Positions 44,151 to 51,515 of a stretch of 64,000 bases of DNA are shown here, one piece after another. Below the pieces are notes generated by a model that saw only the letters and a program-made list of their open reading frames with translations, did not search any database and was not told where the DNA came from. The stretch is taken from positions 62,001-126,000 of the forward strand of contig JAIXYI010000036.1 of assembly GCA_027490305.1 (NCBI GenBank), in the 5' to 3' direction. The first letter of the stretch is position 1. Each line of letters begins with the position of its first letter. The position numbers and the translations under genes are program-made. The stretch is from Flavobacteriaceae bacterium. Its GTDB lineage: Bacteria; Bacteroidota; Bacteroidia; Flavobacteriales; Flavobacteriaceae.

Positions 44151-44917
44151 CAGCGTAATGGGATTTTGTAGTTCGTAATTTCGTGGTCGGTAAAAATACT
44201 TAAAATTCCGTCGGAGACCGCGAAATTTTTAATGCTTTTTCCGGCGTCCACTACCGTTTTTTCCACGCCTGAACCGTCGGGGAAAAACCGGATCGAAGTG
44301 CCGTCAATGCGCCATATCCGCCCATTTTCGAGTTGCAGTCCATCACCCGCAGCAACGCGTCCGACCGTCACCATCCGTCCGAAGACATTGCAGGTGTAGT
44401 AGATTCCTTTTTCGTCGATCCAGTAAAAGTCGTTGAAATCCGAAGTATACGTCACGGGTCGCGAAATGGATTGGGTAATAAAGGTGGTTTTTCCGGAATT
44501 CAGGTCGTAGAGCCCGAGTCGCAACGTCAGGCTGTCGTAGAGCCAGAGGCGGTTTTGTGAGGCGAGTCCACAAGCAGTCACCAGCAACGCCGGGTCTTTT
44601 TCCGCAAACGAGATGCGCTGGATTTCGTTCAATTGGTTGTCCAACAAAACCGCTGTGTTGAAGTCGCTGTAGAACAGCACCATCCGCAACGGGTTTCGAA
44701 GGTCGACCCGCAATAGATGCCCGAGCGAAACGTTTCGGTATTCCACCCGAACGTCTCCCTGCTGCCGGAAAAAGGTGTTGTCGAGGATGCCATATAGGGC
44801 ACCGGAGGCATCGCGGCCGCAAAAAACGTCGGCTTCAAAGGGTATGGAACCGCTCTCTTTTGTCGTTGTCTGGCACCATCCGGCGGAGATCCAAAGTAAA
44901 AGCAACCACTTTTTCAT
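44150..44917 (-). CDS. secreted hypothetical protein, propeller-like
   Basis: A 255-residue exported protein: signal peptide (KKWLLLLWISAGWCQ), then repeated beta strands with aromatic pairs (VRVEYRNVSLGHLLRVDL, MVLFYSDFNTAVLLDNQ, NRLWLYDSLTLRLGLYDL, DFNDFYWIDEKG). This suggests a small beta-propeller. I do not recognise a named family beyond this. The ATG at 44915-44917 follows a TACCTTCG box by four bases; an ATG five codons upstream would lie in the box. It is translationally coupled to the deoxynucleoside kinase (TGATG), an unexpected pairing of a secreted and a cytoplasmic protein. Confidence 0.75.
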   Translation of the reverse strand: MKKWLLLLWISAGWCQTTTKESGSIPFEADVFCGRDASGALYGILDNTFFRQQGDVRVEYRNVSLGHLLRVDLRNPLRMVLFYSDFNTAVLLDNQLNEIQRISFAEKDPALLVTACGLASQNRLWLYDSLTLRLGLYDLNSGKTTFITQSISRPVTYTSDFNDFYWIDEKGIYYTCNVFGRMVTVGRVAAGDGLQLENGRIWRIDGTSIRFFPDGSGVEKTVVDAGKSIKNFAVSDGILSIFTDHEITNYKIPLR

Positions 44918-45046
44918 GTTCCGAAGGTACAAAATTCCACTTCGGGAGCCCGCGGCTTTTTCTCCTGAGAACCCTATAAATTAACACAGTTTTCGTAACA
45001 TCCGCCTTCGCTTTTCGTCATATTTGCCGTGATTAAATTCCTCCCT

Positions 45047-45943
45047 ATGAAATACCTCCGCCATTTTATCGCCCTTTCGCTGGTGTCAGCGTCGGCTTTC
45101 GCCCAAAAAGACTTCCAGGGCATGGCTGTTTACGAATCAAAGACCAGCACCGCCGATTTCAATTCGGCGATGGGCGGCAACCGCGAAATCACGCCCGAAA
45201 TGCGTAAGATGATTGAAGAACGCATGAAAGCGATGTTCGAAAAGACCTTCATCCTGAATTTTGATCGTAGTGCTTCGATATATAAAGAAGAGGAAAAACT
45301 CGACACTCCCGGCGGCGATGGCATGGGTGGCGGTCGCCGGATGATGATGTCGTTCATGGGCGGCGGCGGCACCTACTACAAAAACGTGAAAGAGAAACGC
45401 TACGTGGTCGATAAAGAGTTTATGGGGAAAGAGTTCCTTGTAAAAGATTCACTCCCGAAATTAGAGTGGAAACTCGAAGGGGAAACGCGGCAAATAGGCG
45501 GCTACACCTGCTACAAAGCGACGGCTGTCCGGCCCGCTTCTCCGGCCGATTTCCGCAACTTCCGATTCAAAGGGAAGCCGGAGGAGAAGAAAGAGGAGAA
45601 AGACGAAAAGAAGTCGACCAATTTCACCGACCAATTTGAAATGCAGAAGGAAATCACCATTACGGCGTGGTACACCCCGGATATCCCGATCAACCAGGGG
45701 CCCGGAGACTATTGGGGGCTTCCCGGTTTGATACTGGAAGTGTCGGATGGAAAAACGGTGATCCTGTGTTCGAAGGTAGTGCTGAACGTCAAGGAAAAAG
45801 CCGACATCAAAGAGCCGTCTTCCGGAAAGGTCGTCAGCCAGAAAGAGTATGACGATATTGTCGTCAAGAAGATGGAGGAAATGAAGGAACAGGGTATGGG
45901 ACCCGGCGGTAATAACCGGATGCAAATACGAATGGGACGTTGA
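45047..45943 (+). CDS. GLPGLI family protein
   Basis: A 298-residue exported protein with signal peptide (YLRHFIALSLVSASAFAQ) and the eponymous motif in YWGLPGLILEVSDG (near residue 225). It contains a Met/Gly-rich stretch (GMGGGRRMMMSFMGGGG) and a Lys/Glu-rich patch (EEKKEEKDEKKSTNF). The family is found in Bacteroidota and has no known function. The start at 45047 places the signal peptide directly after the Met. A gene for an outer membrane barrel protein follows after 17 bases, so the two are probably cotranscribed. A CATATTTG near-promoter box is at 45019. Confidence 0.88.
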   Translation: MKYLRHFIALSLVSASAFAQKDFQGMAVYESKTSTADFNSAMGGNREITPEMRKMIEERMKAMFEKTFILNFDRSASIYKEEEKLDTPGGDGMGGGRRMMMSFMGGGGTYYKNVKEKRYVVDKEFMGKEFLVKDSLPKLEWKLEGETRQIGGYTCYKATAVRPASPADFRNFRFKGKPEEKKEEKDEKKSTNFTDQFEMQKEITITAWYTPDIPINQGPGDYWGLPGLILEVSDGKTVILCSKVVLNVKEKADIKEPSSGKVVSQKEYDDIVVKKMEEMKEQGMGPGGNNRMQIRMGR

Positions 45944-45960
45944 TCCCGGGAACGGCTACC

Positions 45961-48657
45961 ATGAAGTCACTTTTTACCCTGCTGGCCCTCGTGACGGCAC
46001 TTACCGCCCGATCGCAAACGATTCGTTTTGACGGAACCGTCACCGACGACAAGAAAGCACCCCTTGAAATGGCCAACGTAATGGCCATCAACCAGGCTAC
46101 CAAAGCGATGGATGCCTATGCCATCACGAACGACAAAGGCCGTTTTTACCTGAACCTGAAACCTAATACGGCCTACACCGTAAAATTGAGTTTCCTCGGA
46201 TTCAAGCCGAAGGAACTTACCGTCAACACCGGTGCATCAGACATGCGGCAGGAAATCGTTATGGAAGAGGGCGGCATCGAACTGGAAGGCGTGGAGATCG
46301 TCAACGAAATGCCGGTTTCGATCAGCGGGGATACCATCGTCTACAATGCTGATTCATTTAAAACCGGAACCGAGCGAAAACTGGAGGATGTCCTGAAAAA
46401 GCTACCCGGTGTGCAGGTCAATGCCGACGGCGAGGTGGAAGTCGAAGGGAAGAAGGTGAGTAAACTGATGGTCGAAGGCAAGGATTTCTTCGACGGCGAC
46501 ACCAAACTCGGCGTCAAGAATATCCCGGCGGATGCGGTTGACAAAGTACAGGTGTTGCGGAATTACAACGAAATCAGCCAACTAAAGCCCGTTGAAAACA
46601 ACGAAGAAAGTGTGGCTATGAACATTAAACTCAAAGACGGGAAGAAGAACTTCTGGTTCGGTGACATGACGGCCGGATCGGGAGTCGGCCATAAAGAGAG
46701 CCGTTACATCGTCAACCCCAAGGTGTTTTATTATAATCCGGAATATAGCATCAACCTGATTACCAATTTCAATAACATTGGGGAGTTGCCGCTCACTATG
46801 CAGGATTACTTCAAGTTTACCGGTGGCTTCCGGGCGATGATGCGAAAGAGCAACAGCAATTTCAATGTTTCGTCAAATGATATCGGTTTGTTGACCCTAC
46901 GGAACAACCGGGCGAAGGAAATCGAAACCCGTTTCGGGGCGGCAAACGCGAGCTGGAGTCCGTCGAAAGCGTGGACACTGAGCGGCTTCGGTATTTTCTC
47001 GTCTTCTACCAATGAAATCGAAACCGCCTCGCGAAGCACGGTATTGCAAACAAATACCACACAGGAAACCACCGAAAAGGCGCTTCAGGAAACGCGACTG
47101 GGAATGGCCAAGTTGAGTGCCAATTACAAACCCAGCGCCAACTTCCAGTTTGATTATGACGCTTTGATAAAAGGATCCGACCAAGGAGAAGCCACAGACC
47201 TGTTCCAAACGACCCGCCTGGCCGATGGCACCAGCACCGGACAGCAGATACTGACTGATAAACAACAAAAGCCGTTTTCGATCAACCAAAACCTAAGCGC
47301 CTATTGGACGAAGAGCGAACGCCACATCTTTGCATTCGAATTCCAGCACCTGTATCAGCAGGAAGACCCGCTCTATACGGCGAATCTCGGCAATAATCCG
47401 TTTCCGACGGGCAACCTCGGTATTGTTGATGAGGCTTCCGGGCGTTATGACCTTAACCAGTACCGCTTTGTAAAGACTCATAAAGCCGATGCTAAAGTCG
47501 ATTATTATTTCGTGGCAACGCCGAAGAGCAACATCAACGTTACAATCGGGAACACCTATTCGCGTCAGTCGTTCGATTCGCGGTTTTACCAGGTGCTCGA
47601 CAACGGATCGCAGACCGCCACGCCGTCAACGGCACTAAACGATGTCGATTATCGGTATGAAGATGTGTTTGCCGCCTTCCATTATAAAATCTTGACGGGG
47701 AAATTTACCTTCAATCCGGGTTTCAGTGTGCATTATTACGATATGCACAACGTACAGCCGACGGTCGATTTCTCAAATAGTTTTGCGCGACTATTGCCCG
47801 ATTTTTACGCCTTGTGGCAAATCAAGAAGTCAGAGACGCTTACGTATAACTTTTCGATCAGCAACAACTTCACGGATGTCAACCAATTGATTACCGGACT
47901 CTTGTTCAATAGTTATCGAAGCCTCTCCACGGGCAACCCGTTCCTGGGTAGCTCGACTGTGCAGACGCATTCGCTTCGGTATTTCAAATTCAACATGTTT
48001 AATCAAGAGAATATCTTCGGCAACCTATCCTATACCAAGACCGTTGATGGTGTAAAATCGAATTCGATCTTCGACGGCATCAACCAGTTTTCCCAACCGT
48101 TGAATCTTTTTTATGCAGATGAGTCCATTTCGGGAAATGGCCAATACGGGCGTTCGTTCCTTCGCTACTACAAAGCGTCACTTACCGCCAGTGTTAACTG
48201 GAGTAAAGTGAACAACCTCTTCGTCGGCCAACGCGACACGCGGGAAAGTTTCTCCCAGAATTACACGGTGACGGCATCTACCAATTACCGGAAGTTCCCG
48301 AATCTCGAAGTGGGGTATACCCTGACGATGAATTATTACGACCAGAATACGTTCACCAACGAGAGTCCGTTTGTGCGATTGGATTACTACTTTCTGGATG
48401 CCTTTTCGTTCAGCGCCGATTACCAATACAACCATTACTACGACGCCGATAACACGGTCGATAACGAGTACGATTTCCTGTCTGCCAGCCTTATTTACCA
48501 AAAGAAAGACAGCAAGTGGGAGTACAAATTCTCGGCCACCAACCTTTTGAATACGACGACACTCAACAGCGACAGTTTTTCGCAGTTCATCACCAGCACC
48601 CAACAATACCGGGTGCAGCCGCGTTACCTGATTTTCTCGATGAAGTACAATTTGTAA
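45961..48657 (+). CDS. outer membrane beta-barrel protein with carboxypeptidase-regulatory domain
   Basis: An 898-residue protein: signal peptide (KSLFTLLALVTALTARSQ), CarboxypepD_reg-like domain (about 20-105; FDGTVTDDKKAPLEMANVMA, YTVKLSFLGFKPKEL), a plug-like region (about 115-220; LEDVLKKLPGVQVNADGEVE, VSKLMVEGKDFFDGDTKLG) and a large C-terminal barrel ending in IFSMKYNL. It resembles TonB-dependent receptors but belongs to the OMP_b-brl_3 group. No clear TonB box was found. It follows the GLPGLI gene and is probably its functional partner; the substrate is unknown. A bidirectional terminator separates it from metK. Confidence 0.9.
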   Translation: MKSLFTLLALVTALTARSQTIRFDGTVTDDKKAPLEMANVMAINQATKAMDAYAITNDKGRFYLNLKPNTAYTVKLSFLGFKPKELTVNTGASDMRQEIVMEEGGIELEGVEIVNEMPVSISGDTIVYNADSFKTGTERKLEDVLKKLPGVQVNADGEVEVEGKKVSKLMVEGKDFFDGDTKLGVKNIPADAVDKVQVLRNYNEISQLKPVENNEESVAMNIKLKDGKKNFWFGDMTAGSGVGHKESRYIVNPKVFYYNPEYSINLITNFNNIGELPLTMQDYFKFTGGFRAMMRKSNSNFNVSSNDIGLLTLRNNRAKEIETRFGAANASWSPSKAWTLSGFGIFSSSTNEIETASRSTVLQTNTTQETTEKALQETRLGMAKLSANYKPSANFQFDYDALIKGSDQGEATDLFQTTRLADGTSTGQQILTDKQQKPFSINQNLSAYWTKSERHIFAFEFQHLYQQEDPLYTANLGNNPFPTGNLGIVDEASGRYDLNQYRFVKTHKADAKVDYYFVATPKSNINVTIGNTYSRQSFDSRFYQVLDNGSQTATPSTALNDVDYRYEDVFAAFHYKILTGKFTFNPGFSVHYYDMHNVQPTVDFSNSFARLLPDFYALWQIKKSETLTYNFSISNNFTDVNQLITGLLFNSYRSLSTGNPFLGSSTVQTHSLRYFKFNMFNQENIFGNLSYTKTVDGVKSNSIFDGINQFSQPLNLFYADESISGNGQYGRSFLRYYKASLTASVNWSKVNNLFVGQRDTRESFSQNYTVTASTNYRKFPNLEVGYTLTMNYYDQNTFTNESPFVRLDYYFLDAFSFSADYQYNHYYDADNTVDNEYDFLSASLIYQKKDSKWEYKFSATNLLNTTTLNSDSFSQFITSTQQYRVQPRYLIFSMKYNL

Positions 48658-48675
48658 GGTACTGCATGGATATAA

Positions 48676-48704
48676 AAAAGCCCGTCACTTTGAACGGGCT
48701 TTTT
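48676..48704. terminator. bidirectional terminator between the barrel gene and metK
   Basis: AAAAGCCCGT pairs perfectly with ACGGGCTTTT around an eight-base loop; A and T tracts flank the stem, serving both convergent genes. Confidence 0.9.
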
Positions 48705-48722
48705 CTGTATAAAGAAGGATTC

Positions 48723-49973
48723 TTAGAGTCCGAACGCAGTTTTCACAGCGTTGACATAGTCAAGTTTTTCCCAAGTAAACAGTTCGACTGTTACAGTTTT
48801 CTCAGAGCCATCTGGCGAACGGAATTTCTTCGTGACGGTTTCCGGTGTGCGGCCCATGTGACCGTATGCCGCCGTTTCCGAATAAATCGGGTTACGCAGT
48901 TTCAGGCGTTGCTCGATGAAGTACGGGCGCATATCGAACAGCGCTTCTACTTTCTTCGCAATCTCGCCGTCACTCAGTCCGACTTTTGCCGTTCCGTAGG
49001 TGTTGATATAGATACCCATCGGTTTTGCTACGCCGATTGCGTAGGAAACCTGTACGAGGATTTCATCTGCTACACCGGCGGCCACGAGGTTTTTCGCGAT
49101 GTGACGCGTAGCGTAGGCAGCAGAACGGTCTACTTTCGATGGATCTTTTCCTGAGAAAGCCCCGCCTCCGTGTGCACCTTTTCCACCGTAGGTATCGACG
49201 ATGATCTTACGGCCCGTGAGTCCAGTATCGCCGTGAGGTCCGCCAATCACAAATTTCCCCGTAGGATTGATGTGATAGTGGATGGCGTCATTGAACAGGT
49301 GCGCATATTCCGGATTCTTCGCGATGATACGCGGAATGAGGATTTCGATGATGTCTTTTTTAATCTTGGCCAACATCGCGGCTTCCTGATCGAAGTCGTC
49401 ATGTTGGGTAGAGATAACGATCGCGTCGATTCGTACCGGTTTGTTGTTGTCGTCGTATTCTAATGTTACTTGTGACTTGGCATCCGGGCGGAGGTACGTA
49501 ATTTCCCTGTTCTCGCGACGCAGTTCTGCCAATTCCTGAAGCAGCTTGTGCGACAGGTTGAGCGCCAACGGCATGTAATCGGCCGTTTCGTTGGAGGCAT
49601 ATCCAAACATCATACCCTGGTCGCCGGCACCTTGCTCTTCTTTATTGGCACGGTCAACGCCCTGGTTGATATCCGCCGATTGTTCGTGTATGGCCGACAG
49701 GATACCACACGAATTGGCTTCGAACATATATTCGCTTTTGGTGTATCCGATCTTACGGATGACATCGCGTGCGATTTGTTGTACGTCGAGGTAGGTGTTC
49801 GATTTCACTTCGCCCGCCAGGATGACCTGGCCGGTCGTTACAAGCGTTTCGCAGGCAACTTTCGACTCGGGGTCGAAGGCGAGGAAATGATCGATGAGCG
49901 CGTCCGAAATTTGGTCCGCGACTTTGTCGGGATGCCCTTCACTGACAGATTCCGACGTAAAAAGATAGGCCAT
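48723..49973 (-). CDS. metK: S-adenosylmethionine synthase
   Basis: MetK makes SAM from methionine and ATP. The 416-residue protein has [38 protein letters not shown], the ATP-loop [36 protein letters not shown] and [19 protein letters not shown]. The ATG at 49971-49973 is standard for the family; an extended frame upstream is untranslated leader. A full promoter at 50097-50126 gives a leader of about 120 bases, with no S-box but a GCTAAAG/CTTTAGC hairpin at 50019-50042. It is divergent from the SAM-controlled metH operon. Confidence 0.97.
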   Translation of the reverse strand: MAYLFTSESVSEGHPDKVADQISDALIDHFLAFDPESKVACETLVTTGQVILAGEVKSNTYLDVQQIARDVIRKIGYTKSEYMFEANSCGILSAIHEQSADINQGVDRANKEEQGAGDQGMMFGYASNETADYMPLALNLSHKLLQELAELRRENREITYLRPDAKSQVTLEYDDNNKPVRIDAIVISTQHDDFDQEAAMLAKIKKDIIEILIPRIIAKNPEYAHLFNDAIHYHINPTGKFVIGGPHGDTGLTGRKIIVDTYGGKGAHGGGAFSGKDPSKVDRSAAYATRHIAKNLVAAGVADEILVQVSYAIGVAKPMGIYINTYGTAKVGLSDGEIAKKVEALFDMRPYFIEQRLKLRNPIYSETAAYGHMGRTPETVTKKFRSPDGSEKTVTVELFTWEKLDYVNAVKTAFGL

Positions 49974-50018
49974 AGTTATTTTTTTATGGCGGAAGGAATT
50001 TCGTGAAGGCGTCGCGTA

Positions 50019-50042
50019 GCTAAAGAGGATCACTGCTTTAGC
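50019..50042 (-). other. hairpin in the metK leader
   Basis: GCTAAAG and CTTTAGC form a perfect 7-bp stem with a ten-base loop in the predicted untranslated leader of metK. No T tract follows, so it is not a terminator. Confidence 0.4.
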
Positions 50043-50096
50043 ATTTTTTAGCGAGGTTGCAATCAGGCAAATTTTTCCTCCCGGGATTTTCGGTTG

Positions 50097-50126
50097 CAAA
50101 GATAGAGGAAAAGTTCGGAAGTGCAA
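50097..50126 (-). promoter_or_regulatory. promoter TTG-N19-TATCTTTG of metK
   Basis: TTG at 50124-50126 and TATCTTTG at 50097-50104 on the minus strand, spaced 19 bases, an exact match to the Bacteroidota vegetative promoter. Confidence 0.75.
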
Positions 50127-50134
50127 AAGTTGTT

Positions 50135-50220
50135 GGTGGTTAGTAGTCAGTAGTCAGTGGTTAGTGGTTAGTATTTTGTACGGGGTGTACTAGACTACTA
50201 ACTACCGACCACTTACCACC
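50135..50220. repeat. AGTAGTCAGT repeat copy 2 within a GGTGGTTAGT imperfect hairpin
   Basis: Left arm 50135-50160 starts GGTGGTTAGTAGTCAGTAG; the reverse complement of 50193-50220 starts GGTGGTAAGTGGTCGGTAG, about 21 of 26 matches. The 24 bases 50142-50165 are identical to 26804-26827. It lies between the metK and metH promoters. Confidence 0.7.
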
Positions 50221-50252
50221 CTCTACTTTCTCAATCGTTTGCGACGATTTGT

Positions 50253-50283
50253 TTGTGAAATCCAAACCCATTACCGACCTTTG
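50253..50283 (+). promoter_or_regulatory. probable promoter TTG-N20-GACCTTTG of the metH operon
   Basis: TTG at 50253-50255, then 20 bases, then GACCTTTG (50276-50283), one mismatch from TAnnTTTG. The predicted transcript would begin about 20 bases before the SAM riboswitch. Confidence 0.55.
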
Positions 50284-50306
50284 CAGTGTTCATATATTTA
50301 GTGTTT

Positions 50307-50409
50307 GTTATCACGAAAGGCCGAGGGACTAGACCCGGTGACGCCTTAGCAACCCTGCTCCCGCAGAAGGTGCTGCATTCTACCCTAATCGTTGATGGGG
50401 AAAGATAAC
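50307..50409 (+). ncRNA. SAM-I (S-box) riboswitch
   Basis: The S-box core is clear: P1 strands GTTATC (50307-50312) and GATAAC (50404-50409), GAGGGACTAGACCC, GGTGACGCC, TTAGCAACCCTGC and GCAGAAGGTGCT. These are the conserved SAM-pocket and kink-turn segments of RF00162-type riboswitches. It lies in the leader of the metH genes and binds SAM, the product of the divergent metK. The 107 bases after it form the expression platform and repeat GATAACC at 50434-50440, which could compete for the P1 5' strand. Confidence 0.93.
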
Positions 50410-50516
50410 CCGGGATTATTCCCTCTCTTTCATGATAACCTTTACAAGCAGAACGCCCCGCCCGAAACACGGGAGAAGGTGATGCTGGACATTTCATAGG
50501 TACTATTGATTGAAAG

Positions 50517-51512
50517 ATGGCTGATATCCGAAAAGAACTAGAAAAACGCATCCTCGTTTTAGACGGGGCCATGGGAACGATGTTGCAACGCCACCGATTC
50601 GAAGAGTCGGATTTTCGCGGTGACCGGTTCCGTGATTTCCCACATCCTCTTAAAGGCAACAACGACTTGCTCTCGATCACCCAGCCCGAAGCGGTGAAAG
50701 CGGTGCACCGGGCGTATTTCGAAGCCGGTGCCGATATTGTGGAAACCAATACCTTTTCAGGTACTACCATCGGAATGGCTGACTACCACCTGGAAAGCCT
50801 CGTGTATGAACTGAACTATGAATCGGCCCGAATCGCGCGTGCCGTGGCTGATGAGTTCACCGATCGCCCGCGTTTCGTAGCCGGATCGATAGGTCCGACC
50901 AACCGCACCGCCAGCATGTCACCCGATGTCAACGATCCCGGATTTCGCGCGGTTACCTTCGATGAACTCCGCATCGCCTATAAAGAGCAGGTCGAAGCCC
51001 TGATTGACGGCGGAGTCGATTTGCTTCTCGTCGAGACCATTTTCGATACCCTGAACGCCAAAGCCGCCCTTTTCGCCATTGAAGAAGTGAAGGAAGCGCG
51101 CGGACTCGACATCCCGGTCATGGTGTCGGGTACTATCACCGATGCATCGGGTCGCACGCTATCCGGCCAAACAGTGGAAGCGTTCCTCATCTCTATTTCA
51201 CATATTCCGCTACTCAGCGTCGGATTCAATTGTGCCTTGGGGGCTGACCAACTCAAGCCGTACCTGAAGCGACTCGGACTCCGGACATCACTGAACATTT
51301 CCGCGCATCCGAACGCTGGATTGCCCAATGCTTTCGGGCAGTATGACCAGACACCGGAGGAAATGCAGGCATTGATCCGCGAATACCTGAATGAAAATCT
51401 TGTCAATATTATAGGAGGCTGTTGCGGTACGACGCCCGAACACATTCGCCTGATTGCCTCGGTGGCCGCTGAATTCGAACCCAGAAAACGCGTCGAAGCC
51501 GTAACGATATAA
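50517..51512 (+). CDS. homocysteine S-methyltransferase domain protein (N-terminal half of methionine synthase)
   Basis: A 331-residue protein equal to the homocysteine-binding module of MetH. It opens [20 protein letters not shown] and has [14 protein letters not shown] and [17 protein letters not shown], holding the three zinc-binding cysteines. It supplies the homocysteine-activating zinc site for the protein encoded by the next gene. The stop TAA is followed by GCC and the ATG of that gene in the same frame; together the two would make a MetH of about 1237 residues, close to E. coli MetH (1227). It lies under SAM-I riboswitch control. Confidence 0.95.
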   Translation: MADIRKELEKRILVLDGAMGTMLQRHRFEESDFRGDRFRDFPHPLKGNNDLLSITQPEAVKAVHRAYFEAGADIVETNTFSGTTIGMADYHLESLVYELNYESARIARAVADEFTDRPRFVAGSIGPTNRTASMSPDVNDPGFRAVTFDELRIAYKEQVEALIDGGVDLLLVETIFDTLNAKAALFAIEEVKEARGLDIPVMVSGTITDASGRTLSGQTVEAFLISISHIPLLSVGFNCALGADQLKPYLKRLGLRTSLNISAHPNAGLPNAFGQYDQTPEEMQALIREYLNENLVNIIGGCCGTTPEHIRLIASVAAEFEPRKRVEAVTI

Positions 51513-51515
51513 GCC

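Noticed and set aside
49974..50096. SAM-II type riboswitch in the metK leader (GCTAAAAAATG segment)
   Set aside because: The required pseudoknot elements (TGATAAA-type segment after a P1 hairpin) are not present in the right order.
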